DNA of 64,000 bases. It comes from Roseisalinus antarcticus (GTDB lineage: Bacteria; Pseudomonadota; Alphaproteobacteria; Rhodobacterales; Rhodobacteraceae). The translations under genes and the position numbers were made by a program. The DNA lies in NCBI RefSeq assembly GCF_900172355.1, contig NZ_FWFZ01000013.1:1-64000 (forward strand), written 5' to 3'. The notes beneath the pieces were generated by a model. The model saw only the letters and a program-made list of their open reading frames with translations, was not told the DNA's origin and searched no databases. This document shows, in pieces, positions 34,486-45,186 of this stretch (position 1 is the stretch's first letter; every line of letters starts with the position of its first letter).

Positions 34486-35030
34486 GGATCGTCGGCGGCC
34501 GACACCGGGGCCTGGCCCTGGCCGGGCTGGGGCGCGGCGATGCCGGGGCGCATCTGCGCCCGACGCCCGACCGGGTGCGGGAAAGCCTGTTCAACATCCT
34601 CGCCGGGGCGGGCCTGCCGGAGGGCGCCCGCGTGCTCGACCTCTTTGCCGGGACCGGGGCGCTCGGGCTCGAGGCGCTGTCGCGCGGCGCGGCGCATGCG
34701 ACATTCGTCGAGAACGGGCGGGTCGGCAAACGGCTGATCGCCCAGAACCTCGCCAAGGCCCGGCGCGAGGCGGACGCGACCGTCCTTGCGCAGGACGCCA
34801 TACGGCTTGGTCCGGGACAGGCGTGCGATCTGGTATTCCTCGACCCGCCCTACGGGCAGGGGCTCGGCGCGCGGGCCCTGACAAGCTGCCTTGGCGGTGG
34901 CTGGATCGCGCCCGGCGCGACGATTGTCTGGGAGGAAAGCAGCCCGCAAGAGGCGCCCGACGGCCTTCGCGTCACGGACCGCCGCCGCTATGGCGACACC
35001 CACCTGACCTTCCTGGAGCGGCTCGCCTGA
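34482..35030 (+). CDS. rsmD: 16S rRNA (guanine966-N2)-methyltransferase RsmD
   Basis: RsmD methylates G966 of 16S rRNA in the assembled small subunit. The 182-residue product has the SAM-binding motif LDLFAGTG at 52-59 and the catalytic DPPY at 121-124, plus the typical N-terminal RIVGGRHRG and RPTPDRVRESLFNIL. The GTG start at 34482 overlaps the previous stop by four bases and gives the usual family N-terminus. It converges with the serine hydrolase gene; only 28 bases separate the stops. Confidence 0.94.
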   Translation: MRIVGGRHRGLALAGLGRGDAGAHLRPTPDRVRESLFNILAGAGLPEGARVLDLFAGTGALGLEALSRGAAHATFVENGRVGKRLIAQNLAKARREADATVLAQDAIRLGPGQACDLVFLDPPYGQGLGARALTSCLGGGWIAPGATIVWEESSPQEAPDGLRVTDRRRYGDTHLTFLERLA

Positions 35031-35058
35031 CCTGACGGTGCCGCCGAAAGCGCCCGCG

Positions 35059-35994
35059 CTAGCGTATGGCAGAGGCCAGCGCCACATCGAGCGCCTGGGT
35101 CTGGCTCTGCGACAGGCACCGGTTGTAGGTGACCGTCACGCCCCAGCTGTCCGCGAGTTGAAAGAAGTAGGCGCCGGCGCTTTGTCCGAACAGAAAGCAC
35201 CAGGATCCGAAGTGCCACAGGGTCGTCCGCCCGCCCCCTTCCTTCAGCATCACGCCGGGGCCGTAGCTGACCCCGCCGCCCATGGGCAGGCGCGGCCAGT
35301 CCCGGCGCGGCGCAAGCGACGCGGCGAAGCGGGCGAAATCCGGGGCCGACATCTCGTTGCCGCCCCAGGACACCCCACCCCCGAATTCGCGCGACACCGC
35401 GGCATCCAGCCCCAGCGGCGCCAGCACCAGGCGCGGGCAGACAAGCGCCGGGTTCTCGCCCGCGACCACCTGTATCACGGCGCCCAGAACCGCGTAGTTC
35501 TCGTTGTTGTAGACGAACTGCTTGGGCCCGGGGTTGCGCGACATGGCCGTCTGCGCGACCTCCAGCGTGCGGTCCCCGCCGCGGGCCCGCCAGGGCGATG
35601 GCCGGCCCTGGGTGCTGTCGCGCATCAGGCCCGAGGAATGGGTCAGAAGCTCCGCCACCGTGATCCGCGAGGCTCCCTGGGTCATCGCCATGCCGGTGCC
35701 CGAAAAGAGCTGTCCGACCGTCTGCGAGGTCGACAGCAGCCCCTGACGCTCCAGCGCCAGGATGCAGGCGCCGGTGATGCTCTTGGAGAGCGACGCCAGC
35801 GGGGCGCGGGCCTCGGGGTCTTCGCCGATCCCGAGGCTGCGCACCAGCTGGCCGTCGCGCGTGATCGCGATGGTCGATCCGGTGACGCCGGCTTGGGCGA
35901 CCCAGCCACGCCAGGCCGCCTCCAGCGCCCGCGCATCGGCCGCCGCGCTGCCCGCCCAGAGGGCGAGGATGACGACAAGGCGGATCAGGACCAT
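35059..35994 (-). CDS. Secreted serine hydrolase (beta-lactamase-like)
   Basis: The 311-residue product has a signal peptide (about 1-19, ending AAA) and the class C beta-lactamase/D-Ala-D-Ala carboxypeptidase fold. S68-xx-K71 (SLSK), Y162-x-N164 (YNN) and a C-terminal HFGS replacing KTG form the active site. The substrate could be a peptidoglycan peptide, an ester or a lactam; the HxG variant favours esterase or peptidase members over resistance enzymes. It overlaps the map stop codon region by 10 bases and is the last gene of a sfsA-map-hydrolase run. Confidence 0.88.
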   Translation of the reverse strand: MVLIRLVVILALWAGSAAADARALEAAWRGWVAQAGVTGSTIAITRDGQLVRSLGIGEDPEARAPLASLSKSITGACILALERQGLLSTSQTVGQLFSGTGMAMTQGASRITVAELLTHSSGLMRDSTQGRPSPWRARGGDRTLEVAQTAMSRNPGPKQFVYNNENYAVLGAVIQVVAGENPALVCPRLVLAPLGLDAAVSREFGGGVSWGGNEMSAPDFARFAASLAPRRDWPRLPMGGGVSYGPGVMLKEGGGRTTLWHFGSWCFLFGQSAGAYFFQLADSWGVTVTYNRCLSQSQTQALDVALASAIR

Positions 35995-36794
35995 GTGGGG
36001 TGGAACAGCCCGGCCGGAGAGAGGGTAAAGATTTCGGGCCCGTCCGCGCCGATCCCCACCGAATGCTCGAACTGGGCCGAGAGCGACTTGTCGCGGGTCA
36101 CCGCGGTCCAGTCGTCGCCAAGCACCTTGGTCTCGGGGCGGCCGAGGTTCACCATCGGCTCGATGGTGAAGAACATCCCCTCTTCGAGCCTCGGGCCGGT
36201 GCCCTCGCGGCCGTAGTGCAGGACGTTGGGCGGGGCGTGAAACACCCGGCCCAGCCCGTGGCCGCAGAAATCCCGGACCACGGACATCCGTTGCTTTTCC
36301 ACGTAGGACTGGATGGCGTGCCCGATGTCGCCGAAGGTGTTGCCCGGCCGCGCGGCCTCGATCCCCAGCATCAGCGCGTCATGGGTCACCTGGATAAGCC
36401 GCTCGGACTTGCGCGGCAACTTGCCGGCCACGAACATCCGCGATGTGTCGCCGAACCAGCCGTCCACGATCACCGTCACGTCGATGTTCAGAATGTCGCC
36501 GTCCTTCAGGACCTTCGGCCCCGGAATGCCGTGGCAGACGACATGGTTCACGCTGATGCAGCTGGCGTGCTGATAGCCCTTGTAGCCGATCGTGGCCGAT
36601 TTCGCGCCCGCCTGCTCGACCCATTCGGTGATCAGCCTGTCCAGCTCGCCGGTCGATTGCCCCGGAACCACGTGCGGCGCGATCCGGTCCAGGATCTCGG
36701 CCGCAAGCTTGCCGGCACAATGCATGCCCCCGAAATCCGCCCTCTCGTAGATGCGGATGCCGTCTTTTGTCAGTCTGCCGCGCGTGTCGTCCAA
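35985..36794 (-). CDS. map: Type I methionine aminopeptidase
   Basis: Map removes the initiator methionine from nascent proteins. The 269-residue product has all five metal ligands, D105, D116, H179, E212 and E243, plus H88 in VCHGIPG. Type I layout is clear from CGHGLGRVFHAPPN and TIEPMV. The N-terminal 20 residues are slightly longer than in E. coli. It follows sfsA by 27 bases and overlaps the serine hydrolase gene. Confidence 0.97.
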   Translation of the reverse strand: MDDTRGRLTKDGIRIYERADFGGMHCAGKLAAEILDRIAPHVVPGQSTGELDRLITEWVEQAGAKSATIGYKGYQHASCISVNHVVCHGIPGPKVLKDGDILNIDVTVIVDGWFGDTSRMFVAGKLPRKSERLIQVTHDALMLGIEAARPGNTFGDIGHAIQSYVEKQRMSVVRDFCGHGLGRVFHAPPNVLHYGREGTGPRLEEGMFFTIEPMVNLGRPETKVLGDDWTAVTRDKSLSAQFEHSVGIGADGPEIFTLSPAGLFHPTWS

Positions 36795-36821
36795 GCCGTG
36801 TCCTTTCCCGATACGCCCAAG

Positions 36822-37562
36822 TTAGGGACTTATGCGCCCGCCTTCCAGCCCCCGGGATTGCGGCAGGGGGTCAACGGGCAGCGGTCCCGACAGCTGCACG
36901 CCGTCCCGGTCGATCCGCGTGCCATAGCACAGCATCTCGACCCCGGCCGCCCGCGCCGCGTCGAAGGCCGTCGCATAGGCAGGTTCGATGTCCGACGCAA
37001 GCCGGAACCGGGCGCAATCGGTGCGCTGCACGAGATAGAACATGACCGCGCGGTGCCCCTCGGCCACCATGGCGCTCAGCTCCTGCAGGTGCTTCGTCCC
37101 CCGGGCGGTCACACTGTCGGGAAACTCCGCCCAGTCATCCGTGCGCCGCAGGTGGACGTTCTTGACCTCGAGATAGGTCCGCCCCGGACCCTCCAGCAGG
37201 AAATCCACCCGGCTGCGGGTGCCGTATCTGACCTCGGCCCTGTGGCTGGCGTAGGGGCCAAGCTCGGGGATGGTGCGCGCCGCCAGCGCCTCGGCCACCA
37301 CGCGGTTCGGCACGGCGGTGTCGATCCCCGCCCAATGGCCACCGCCAAGCTCCGCCAGGCGCCACCCCCAGTCGAGCTTCTTCTTCGGATCGTCGTTGCG
37401 CTCCAGCCAGACACGCAGGCCGGGCTCCTTCAGCCCCGTCATCGCGCCGGGGTTGGGGCAATGCACTTTGACCACCTCCCCGCCGTCAAGCGCCACATCC
37501 GCGAGAAACCGCATGTAGCGGCGTATCAGCCGACCGGAAACGAGGGGTGTGGCAAAGCGCAT
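36822..37562 (-). CDS. sfsA: Sugar fermentation stimulation protein homolog SfsA
   Basis: The 246-residue product is a full SfsA: an N-terminal OB-like domain (RLIRRYMRFLADVAL, HCPNPGAMTGL) and a C-terminal nuclease-like domain with SRVDFLLEG and TYLEVKNVHL, a PD-(D/E)xK pattern. Originally named for a sugar-fermentation effect in E. coli, it is now regarded as a DNA-binding or nuclease-type protein. It is first in the sfsA-map-hydrolase run. The next gene to the right is divergent, leaving only 40 bases between the two starts for both promoters. Confidence 0.94.
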   Translation of the reverse strand: MRFATPLVSGRLIRRYMRFLADVALDGGEVVKVHCPNPGAMTGLKEPGLRVWLERNDDPKKKLDWGWRLAELGGGHWAGIDTAVPNRVVAEALAARTIPELGPYASHRAEVRYGTRSRVDFLLEGPGRTYLEVKNVHLRRTDDWAEFPDSVTARGTKHLQELSAMVAEGHRAVMFYLVQRTDCARFRLASDIEPAYATAFDAARAAGVEMLCYGTRIDRDGVQLSGPLPVDPLPQSRGLEGGRISP

Positions 37563-37602
37563 GGCGCTCTTCTATATCGCCATCCAAGACAGGAGAAAAG
37601 CG

Positions 37603-38325
37603 ATGCCGAACCCAACAGCCGCGATGCTCGTCATCGGGGACGAGATTCTCTCGGGGTGCACCCGTGACGCGAACATGCACCACCTTGCCGGCAAGCTCGC
37701 CGAGGTCGGGATCGACCTGCGCGAGGCGCGGATCGTCTCGGACGCGCCCGAGGCCATCGTGGCGGCGGTGAACGCGCTTCGCGCCAGCTATGACAACGTT
37801 TTTACCAGCGGCGGCATCGGCCCGACCCATGACGACCTGACCGCCGATTGCATCGCCGAGGCCTTCGGCGTGGCGATCGGCGTGCGCGAGGATGCCCGCG
37901 CCATCCTTCAGGCCCATTACGACACGACGGGCCGGCAAATGAACGAAGCGCGGCTGCGCATGGCCCGGATTCCGGACGGGGCCACGCTGATCGACAACCC
38001 GGTCAGCGCCGCGCCGGGCTTCACGCTCGAAAACGTCCATGTCATGGCCGGGGTGCCCGCGATCTTCGAGGCGATGGTCGAAAGCCTGCTGCCCACCCTC
38101 ATCGGCGGCGCTCCCGTTTTGTCGCGGACCCTGCGGATCGAGCGCGGCGAAGGCGTGATCGCCGCCCCCCTGCGGGCGCTGGCCGAGACCTATCCCGACC
38201 TCGGCTTCGGCTCCTATCCGTTTCAGCAGGACGGGGTGCACGGGGCGAACATCGTCATCCGGGGTAGCGATCCCGCGCGGCTCGACGCTGCGGCGGGGCG
38301 GCTCGCGGACCTCTTCGACCTTTGA
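37603..38325 (+). CDS. CinA-type molybdopterin-binding protein
   Basis: The 240-residue product matches the N-terminal (MoCF/COG1058) domain of CinA: AMLVIGDEILSGCTRDANMHHLA at the start, FTSGGIGPTHDDLTADCIAEAF and a GVPAIFEAMVE stretch. The C-terminal nicotinamide-nucleotide amidase domain of full CinA is absent. Stand-alone versions are described as molybdopterin-binding or ADP-ribose pyrophosphatase-like proteins. The ATG at 37603 has AGGAG 7 bases upstream. Its TGA overlaps the next ATG (TGATG). Confidence 0.92.
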   Translation: MPNPTAAMLVIGDEILSGCTRDANMHHLAGKLAEVGIDLREARIVSDAPEAIVAAVNALRASYDNVFTSGGIGPTHDDLTADCIAEAFGVAIGVREDARAILQAHYDTTGRQMNEARLRMARIPDGATLIDNPVSAAPGFTLENVHVMAGVPAIFEAMVESLLPTLIGGAPVLSRTLRIERGEGVIAAPLRALAETYPDLGFGSYPFQQDGVHGANIVIRGSDPARLDAAAGRLADLFDL

Positions 38326-39032
38326 TGACCCCGGGGCTGCTCACCGCCCTGATCGACGCGACCTGGCCCGCGGCAAGGGTCGACACGGTCGGCCCCTGGA
38401 CGATCCGCACCGGCGCCGGCGGCGGCAGCCGTGTCAGCGCGGCCAGCGCCCGGAGGCCAGCAGCAACAGAGGCGCTGCCACGGGCCGAGGCCGCCATGCG
38501 GGCGCGGGATCAGACGCCGCTCTTCATGGTCCGCGCGGGCGAGACGGCGCTTGACGCGCAGCTCGCCGGCCGCGGCTATGCGATCAAGGATCCGGTCACT
38601 GCCTACATGCTGCCCGCTGCGCCGACCGCGGAGGTGAGTGAGGTAGAGGAGCGCTGGCCGCCCCTCCCGGCGCAAGAGGCGATCTGGCGCGCCGGCGGCA
38701 TCGGCCCTTCGCGGCTGGATATCATGGGCCGTGTGTCGGGCCCGCGCACGAGCCTCCTGGGTCGGATCGACGGAAAGCCCGCGGCCACCGCCTTCGTGGC
38801 CACCGCCGGCGAGGTGGCGATGCTCCATGCCCTCGAGACGGCCGATCCGTTCCGGCGGAAGGGCCTGGGACGCGCCATGGTGCAGGCCGCCGTCGCCTGG
38901 GCCCACGAGCAGGGGGCCGGGACGCTCGCCATTCTGGTGACTACGGCCAACACCCCGGCAAATTCGCTCTACGCCTCTCTGGGCGGGCAGCGGAGCACCG
39001 GCTATCACTACCGCATCCTGCAAGACGCCTGA
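38325..39032 (+). CDS. GNAT-family N-acetyltransferase
   Basis: The 235-residue product has a C-terminal GNAT domain (about 140-235) with the acetyl-CoA loop DPFRRKGLGRAMV and the closing ANTPANSLYASLGG. The first 120 residues are weakly conserved and Ala/Arg-rich. The acceptor substrate is unknown. It is translationally coupled to the CinA-type gene and followed after 36 bases by the OmpA-like gene. Confidence 0.9.
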   Translation: MTPGLLTALIDATWPAARVDTVGPWTIRTGAGGGSRVSAASARRPAATEALPRAEAAMRARDQTPLFMVRAGETALDAQLAGRGYAIKDPVTAYMLPAAPTAEVSEVEERWPPLPAQEAIWRAGGIGPSRLDIMGRVSGPRTSLLGRIDGKPAATAFVATAGEVAMLHALETADPFRRKGLGRAMVQAAVAWAHEQGAGTLAILVTTANTPANSLYASLGGQRSTGYHYRILQDA

Positions 39033-39068
39033 CCACCCACGCCAAGACCCGAGGCCCCGACCCAAGCG

Positions 39069-39983
39069 ATGCTCCGGCCCCTCTCCCTCATCTTCGCCTG
39101 CGCCCCCATCGCGCTGCCCGCGCTCACGCTGGATTTCCCCGCGACAGCGACGATGGCGATGGAAGAGACCCGGGCGCTCGACAGCACGGCGATCGCGACC
39201 GGCCCCGCTTCAGGCGAGGCGGCGGCGATGCTGCGTCCGCGGGGCGAGGTCACGCTGCAGGCCTGGCGGATCGATACGGCCGGGCTGACAACGCTGCAGA
39301 TCCTGGCACCGCTGGCGCAACAATTGCGCGACGCGGGCTTCGAGACACTGCTTGAATGCGTCGCCCGCACCTGCGGCGGGTTCGACTTCCGCTACGCGCT
39401 GGAGATCCTGCCCGCCCCCGACATGTATGTCAGCCTCGGCGATTACCGCTACCTATCCGCCCGCAAGGACGAAGAGGTCCTGTCGATCCTCGTCAGCCGC
39501 AGCAGCCGCGCGGGCTTCGTCCAGATCACCCGCATCGGACCACCGGCCGTCGATGGCGCCCTCGCCGTCTCCACCCGCAGCCCGGTCGCGCCCGACGGGC
39601 CAATCGGTGATTTCGCCACCACGCTCGACGCGCGGGGCCGCGTGATCCTGTCGGATCTCGCTTTCGAGACGGGGTCGTCCAACCTCGGTCCCGGCGAATT
39701 CGCATCCCTCAGGGCGCTGGCGGACTACCTCGTCGCCGCGCCTGACCGTCGGGTCGCGCTTGTCGGCCATACCGACGCCACCGGCTCGCTGGAGGGCAAT
39801 ATCGCACTCTCCCGCCGCCGCGCCCGCTCCGTGCTCGATCGGCTGGTCAGCGCCTATGGCGTGAACCCCGCGCAGCTCGCCGCGGAAGGCATGGGCTATC
39901 TCGCCCCGACCGCCTCCAACCTGACCGACATCGGCCGCGAGGCGAATCGCCGAGTCGAAGTGATCCTGACCTCGACAGACTAG
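39069..39983 (+). CDS. OmpA-family peptidoglycan-binding protein
   Basis: The 304-residue product has a signal peptide (about 1-19), an unfamiliar N-terminal domain (about 25-180) and a C-terminal OmpA domain (about 195-304) with VALVGHTDATGSLEGNIALSRRRA and GMGYLAPTASN. The OmpA domain binds diaminopimelate in the cell wall, anchoring the protein in the periplasm. The usual final Arg/Asn motif is present as REANRRVEVIL. No lipobox is evident. It converges with the LysR gene. Confidence 0.9.
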   Translation: MLRPLSLIFACAPIALPALTLDFPATATMAMEETRALDSTAIATGPASGEAAAMLRPRGEVTLQAWRIDTAGLTTLQILAPLAQQLRDAGFETLLECVARTCGGFDFRYALEILPAPDMYVSLGDYRYLSARKDEEVLSILVSRSSRAGFVQITRIGPPAVDGALAVSTRSPVAPDGPIGDFATTLDARGRVILSDLAFETGSSNLGPGEFASLRALADYLVAAPDRRVALVGHTDATGSLEGNIALSRRRARSVLDRLVSAYGVNPAQLAAEGMGYLAPTASNLTDIGREANRRVEVILTSTD

Positions 39984-40097
39984 GCCCGACCGCCGATCCC
40001 GGGCGCCAACGGCCGGGCCGCGTCCCCCCGGGGACGTGGCACGGCGCATCTGCGTCGCGCCGCAGGCGCGACTCCGCCAGGTCGGTCACGCAAATGC

Positions 40098-40130
40098 GAA
40101 AAGGGCGCGGCCCTTGCACAGGGCCGCGCC
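40098..40130 (-). terminator. Terminator after the LysR gene
   Basis: GGCGCGGCCCT and AGGGCCGCGCC form an 11-base perfect stem with a TGCAC loop. On the minus strand it is followed by CTTTTC. It begins 27 bases past the LysR stop codon. Confidence 0.82.
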
Positions 40131-40156
40131 AGTTGGGCACATGGCCACGGCGGGAA

Positions 40157-41062
40157 TTACCAGGTCTCGGGACCCTTCTCGGCAAAGGTATGCACGAGAA
40201 AGTCGATGAAGGCGCGCACCTTGGGCTGGGTAAAGCGGCCGGGCGGATAGACCGCGTAGATGCCCTGGCTCTCGACCGGCAGATCGGGGATGGCCTCCTC
40301 GACCAGCCCCTTGTCCTTGGCTTCAGCGTAAAGGAACGACGGCAGATAGGCGATCCCCAGCCCCGAGATGCAGGCATTGAGCAGCGACTGCCCGTCATTG
40401 ACCGTCAGCCAGCCCGCCGTGCGCACCTGCCGCTTCTCGCCCGAGGGCGCGGTCAGCTTCCACACCGCACCGTTCGACTGGTTGGAATAATGCAGCAGCT
40501 TGTGCTCGTTCAGGTCGTCGATCTTCTGCGGCCGCCCGTATTGCTGGAAATAGGACGGCGAGGCGATCATCCGCTTCGTCGTCTCCGTCAGCTTGCGGGC
40601 GCGCAGGGTGCTGTCTTCCAGCTCTCCGATCCGCACGGCCATGTCGAACCCTTCCGAGATCAGCTCCACGTAGCGGTTGTTCAGCACCATGTTCACGGTG
40701 ATGTCGGGGAATTCCTGCAGGAACTCGCCCAGCACCGGCGACAGGTGATTGACCCCAAAATCCGTGGCCACGGAAATCCGCAACAGTCCCGACGGCGCCG
40801 ATTGCATGGAGGTCACAAGGGCGTCCGCCTCGCCGGCATCGTTGAGGACCCGCCGCGCCCGGTCGTAATACGCAAGGCCGATTTCCGTGGGGCTCACCCG
40901 GCGCGTCGTCCTGTTCAACAGGCGCGCCCCCAGCCGCGCCTCCAGCGACGAGACATGTTTGGAGACGGCCGATTTGGAAATCCCCATCTTCTTGGCAGCA
41001 TCCGTGAACCCGCCCTGGTCCACGACCGTCGCGAAGGCTTCCATTTCCGTCAGGCGATCCAT
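40157..41062 (-). CDS. LysR-family transcriptional regulator
   Basis: The 301-residue product has the LysR winged helix at the N-terminus (recognition region about 16-37: GFTDAAKKMGISKSAVSKHVSSLE) and a substrate-binding domain (about 90-295). RRVSPTEIGLAYYDRARRVL marks the linker helix. The inducer is unknown. It lies downstream of, and on the same strand as, fadH, with 154 bases between them, so it is likely transcribed from its own promoter in that gap. Target genes cannot be deduced. Confidence 0.94.
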   Translation of the reverse strand: MDRLTEMEAFATVVDQGGFTDAAKKMGISKSAVSKHVSSLEARLGARLLNRTTRRVSPTEIGLAYYDRARRVLNDAGEADALVTSMQSAPSGLLRISVATDFGVNHLSPVLGEFLQEFPDITVNMVLNNRYVELISEGFDMAVRIGELEDSTLRARKLTETTKRMIASPSYFQQYGRPQKIDDLNEHKLLHYSNQSNGAVWKLTAPSGEKRQVRTAGWLTVNDGQSLLNACISGLGIAYLPSFLYAEAKDKGLVEEAIPDLPVESQGIYAVYPPGRFTQPKVRAFIDFLVHTFAEKGPETW

Positions 41063-41216
41063 TTGCGGTCCCTTGCACTAGTCTTGTTCGGCAGACACGT
41101 GTTTGAGGGCCAAATCGGGCAGCAATTCGTCGCTGGGCAGACAATAAAGCGGAAACTTGCCGATCTGTTCGGAGATTCGAAACGAATCTCACAGCCAGTC
41201 CGAAGCTATTCCGGCG

Positions 41217-43283
<2,067 letters not shown>

Positions 43284-43343
43284 TCACCCCGCAACGCGGC
43301 GTCACGCGGCACGCATTCTCCCGGCCCGCCGGCGGTCGGCGGG

Positions 43344-43706
43344 TCAGGCGGTCTCGGTGCAGTGGCGGCGGAACGCGCGTTTGAGCATGTCGAGCTCCGC
43401 CCGCAGCAGGTCGATCTCGGCGCGGATGTCCTCGGCCAGCGCATCCCCCGCCAGGATCGAGAAACTGCCGAGCCGCGCCCCGCTCGCGCCATCGCTCAAC
43501 AGCACGGTCTGAAGGCCGTCGGCGATGATCTCGGCCGGGATCGGCACCCGCACCAGGTGGCCGCCCTCGGCGGGCGTGACCTCGACCCCCTCCAGCGGCG
43601 TCTGAAGATGCGTGGCGACGACCTCGGGCGGCGCGTCGGGGCCGGACAGCAGCCCCTGCCATATGCCGTCAACAAGGCGGGTCTTGGTCAATGTCGCGTC
43701 GGGCAT
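43344..43706 (-). CDS. Conserved-looking protein of unknown function with C-terminal coiled coil
   Basis: The 120-residue product has no signal peptide or membrane segment. Its last 30 residues (IRAEIDLLRAELDMLKRAF) form an amphipathic helix of coiled-coil type. Residues 45-95 look like a small beta domain. I do not recognise the family. It starts 12 bases after the upstream gene at 43719-44534 ends, so the two are probably made together. Confidence 0.75.
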   Translation of the reverse strand: MPDATLTKTRLVDGIWQGLLSGPDAPPEVVATHLQTPLEGVEVTPAEGGHLVRVPIPAEIIADGLQTVLLSDGASGARLGSFSILAGDALAEDIRAEIDLLRAELDMLKRAFRRHCTETA

Positions 43707-43718
43707 CGGTCTCTCCGG

Positions 43719-44534
43719 TCAGATTTCGGCGCGGGGGTAGCGGGCAAAGGCCAGGTCGCGGATCGTGATCTGGTTCATCTCGGGCCCTTCGAAGATCAGG
43801 TCGATCCAGATCTTCTCCGCCCGCTTCTCGTTCAGCTTGGTATAGGCGAGGTCGAATTCCACCATCACCTCGGACCCGCCCAGGGGCAGTTCGCAGACGA
43901 TCTGCTCGGTGTTGGGGCCGTGCTGGATGTTGAGCCGGGCGAAGATCTCCAGCGGGGATTCCGTCTCGATCAGCGTATCGAGCCGGATCAGGTGGCGGCG
44001 CTTGACCCCCTGCGCAGCCTCGGGCGGCAGGTCGAGCACCACGGAGAGGAACGACCCGTCGAACCGGAACACGTCCAGCCGGAACCCGTAGGCCGCAAGG
44101 TCGGCCTCGCGCAGGTTGCGCAGCTGGCGGACCGTCAGTTCGCTGATGCTGCAATCATGGAAGATCGTGACCTCGTCGCCGAACATCTGGTGGCTTTCGA
44201 CCGAGGACATGCCCTTGTCGTGCAGGGGGCCGCGCCACAGCTGCGGCCGCCACGACCAGTCGGTGCCGCGCGGGCGGGGAAACGAGGTGTTGCCGACCAT
44301 CGGCAGGGCCAGCCTCTCTTCGGCGACATAGATCAGGTCGTCGAGGTGCTGACGCAGGCGCTGCGCCTCGGCCCGGCGGCCCCGCAGGACAGACAGCTTT
44401 TCGGTCGCCGCGGCCCGGGCGGACCGCCGCCAACGGCGCAGTGCGGCGCGGTCGATCATCCGGTCGATCATACGCAAACGCACGCTGGCCACCTTCCCTT
44501 TTGCCCCGCTCGGGCGCTGGACCTTATCCGACAA
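43719..44534 (-). CDS. Conserved protein of unknown function (possibly DUF6478 family)
   Basis: The 271-residue product has a basic N-terminus (RMIDRMIDRAALRRWRRSARAAA), an acidic middle, and a DWSWRPQLWRGPL motif near residue 92. The C-terminal half looks beta-rich. I recall similar proteins of this length next to fadH-like genes in Rhodobacteraceae (DUF6478), but I cannot verify the assignment. The start is uncertain: TTG at 44534 gives the longest product, while GTG at 44483 and ATG at 44471 are alternatives, the GTG having a GGGAAGG site. No signal peptide is seen. Confidence 0.7.
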   Translation of the reverse strand: MSDKVQRPSGAKGKVASVRLRMIDRMIDRAALRRWRRSARAAATEKLSVLRGRRAEAQRLRQHLDDLIYVAEERLALPMVGNTSFPRPRGTDWSWRPQLWRGPLHDKGMSSVESHQMFGDEVTIFHDCSISELTVRQLRNLREADLAAYGFRLDVFRFDGSFLSVVLDLPPEAAQGVKRRHLIRLDTLIETESPLEIFARLNIQHGPNTEQIVCELPLGGSEVMVEFDLAYTKLNEKRAEKIWIDLIFEGPEMNQITIRDLAFARYPRAEI

Positions 44535-44559
44535 TATGTTGCCAAATCCGCAACAGCCT

Positions 44560-45186
44560 CTAGACGTCCCCCGCGTTGACCGATCGGAACGCGGCGATGG
44601 TCTCGGCGATCAGAAGCCGTTCCGAGGTCACATCCAGGTCGGAGCCCTCCACCGGGCGGATGCTGACCGTCACCAGCCTGTCGCCGATGTCGAAGAACGC
44701 CCGCATCAGGGGCGGGGCCACGGGGGCCGTGCTCTCGGTCTCGGTGAAATTGACGAAGACGACACCGGGGGTCTGATCCACGCCGCTCACGGCGACGGGC
44801 TGGCCGTCCGACAGCATGTCGCGCCCCGTGGGGCCGGCCAGCAGGGCGCTCAGCGCCGGTTCCGAGCCCGTGACCATCGCGCTTCCTGCGCGGCCCACCT
44901 GGGCGGTGATCAGCGCATCCAGCCGGGGCTGGCGATCTGCGTTGGCGGTCCGGGCACAGCTGGCCATCACGGCAAAGCCGCTGGTGGCGCGGCTGGCGGC
45001 GGGATCAACGCAATAGCCGTTGGGGCCCCGCACCGTGACAGAGCCGCCGTAGACAGAGATGCTGTCCTGCGGCGCCCGGCTGGCCGGGGACAGGAAGGAC
45101 AGAAGGCCGCCGCCCCCGGGCGCACCCTCCCCGCCGGCACAGGCCGACAGCAGGAGCGCCGCGAGGACGAGACCGCCGCGCATCAT
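44560..45186 (-). CDS. Putative lipoprotein, coupled to ilvD
   Basis: The 208-residue product has a lipoprotein signal with lipobox LLSAC near residue 16, followed by a Gly-rich linker ([10 protein letters not shown]). The rest is a single unfamiliar domain with [15 protein letters not shown] and two further cysteines (about 58 and 77). Its ATG overlaps the ilvD stop codon (ATGA; ATGATG gives two possible starts one codon apart). Function unknown; it probably sits in the outer-membrane inner leaflet. Confidence 0.8.
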   Translation of the reverse strand: MMRGGLVLAALLLSACAGGEGAPGGGGLLSFLSPASRAPQDSISVYGGSVTVRGPNGYCVDPAASRATSGFAVMASCARTANADRQPRLDALITAQVGRAGSAMVTGSEPALSALLAGPTGRDMLSDGQPVAVSGVDQTPGVVFVNFTETESTAPVAPPLMRAFFDIGDRLVTVSIRPVEGSDLDVTSERLLIAETIAAFRSVNAGDV

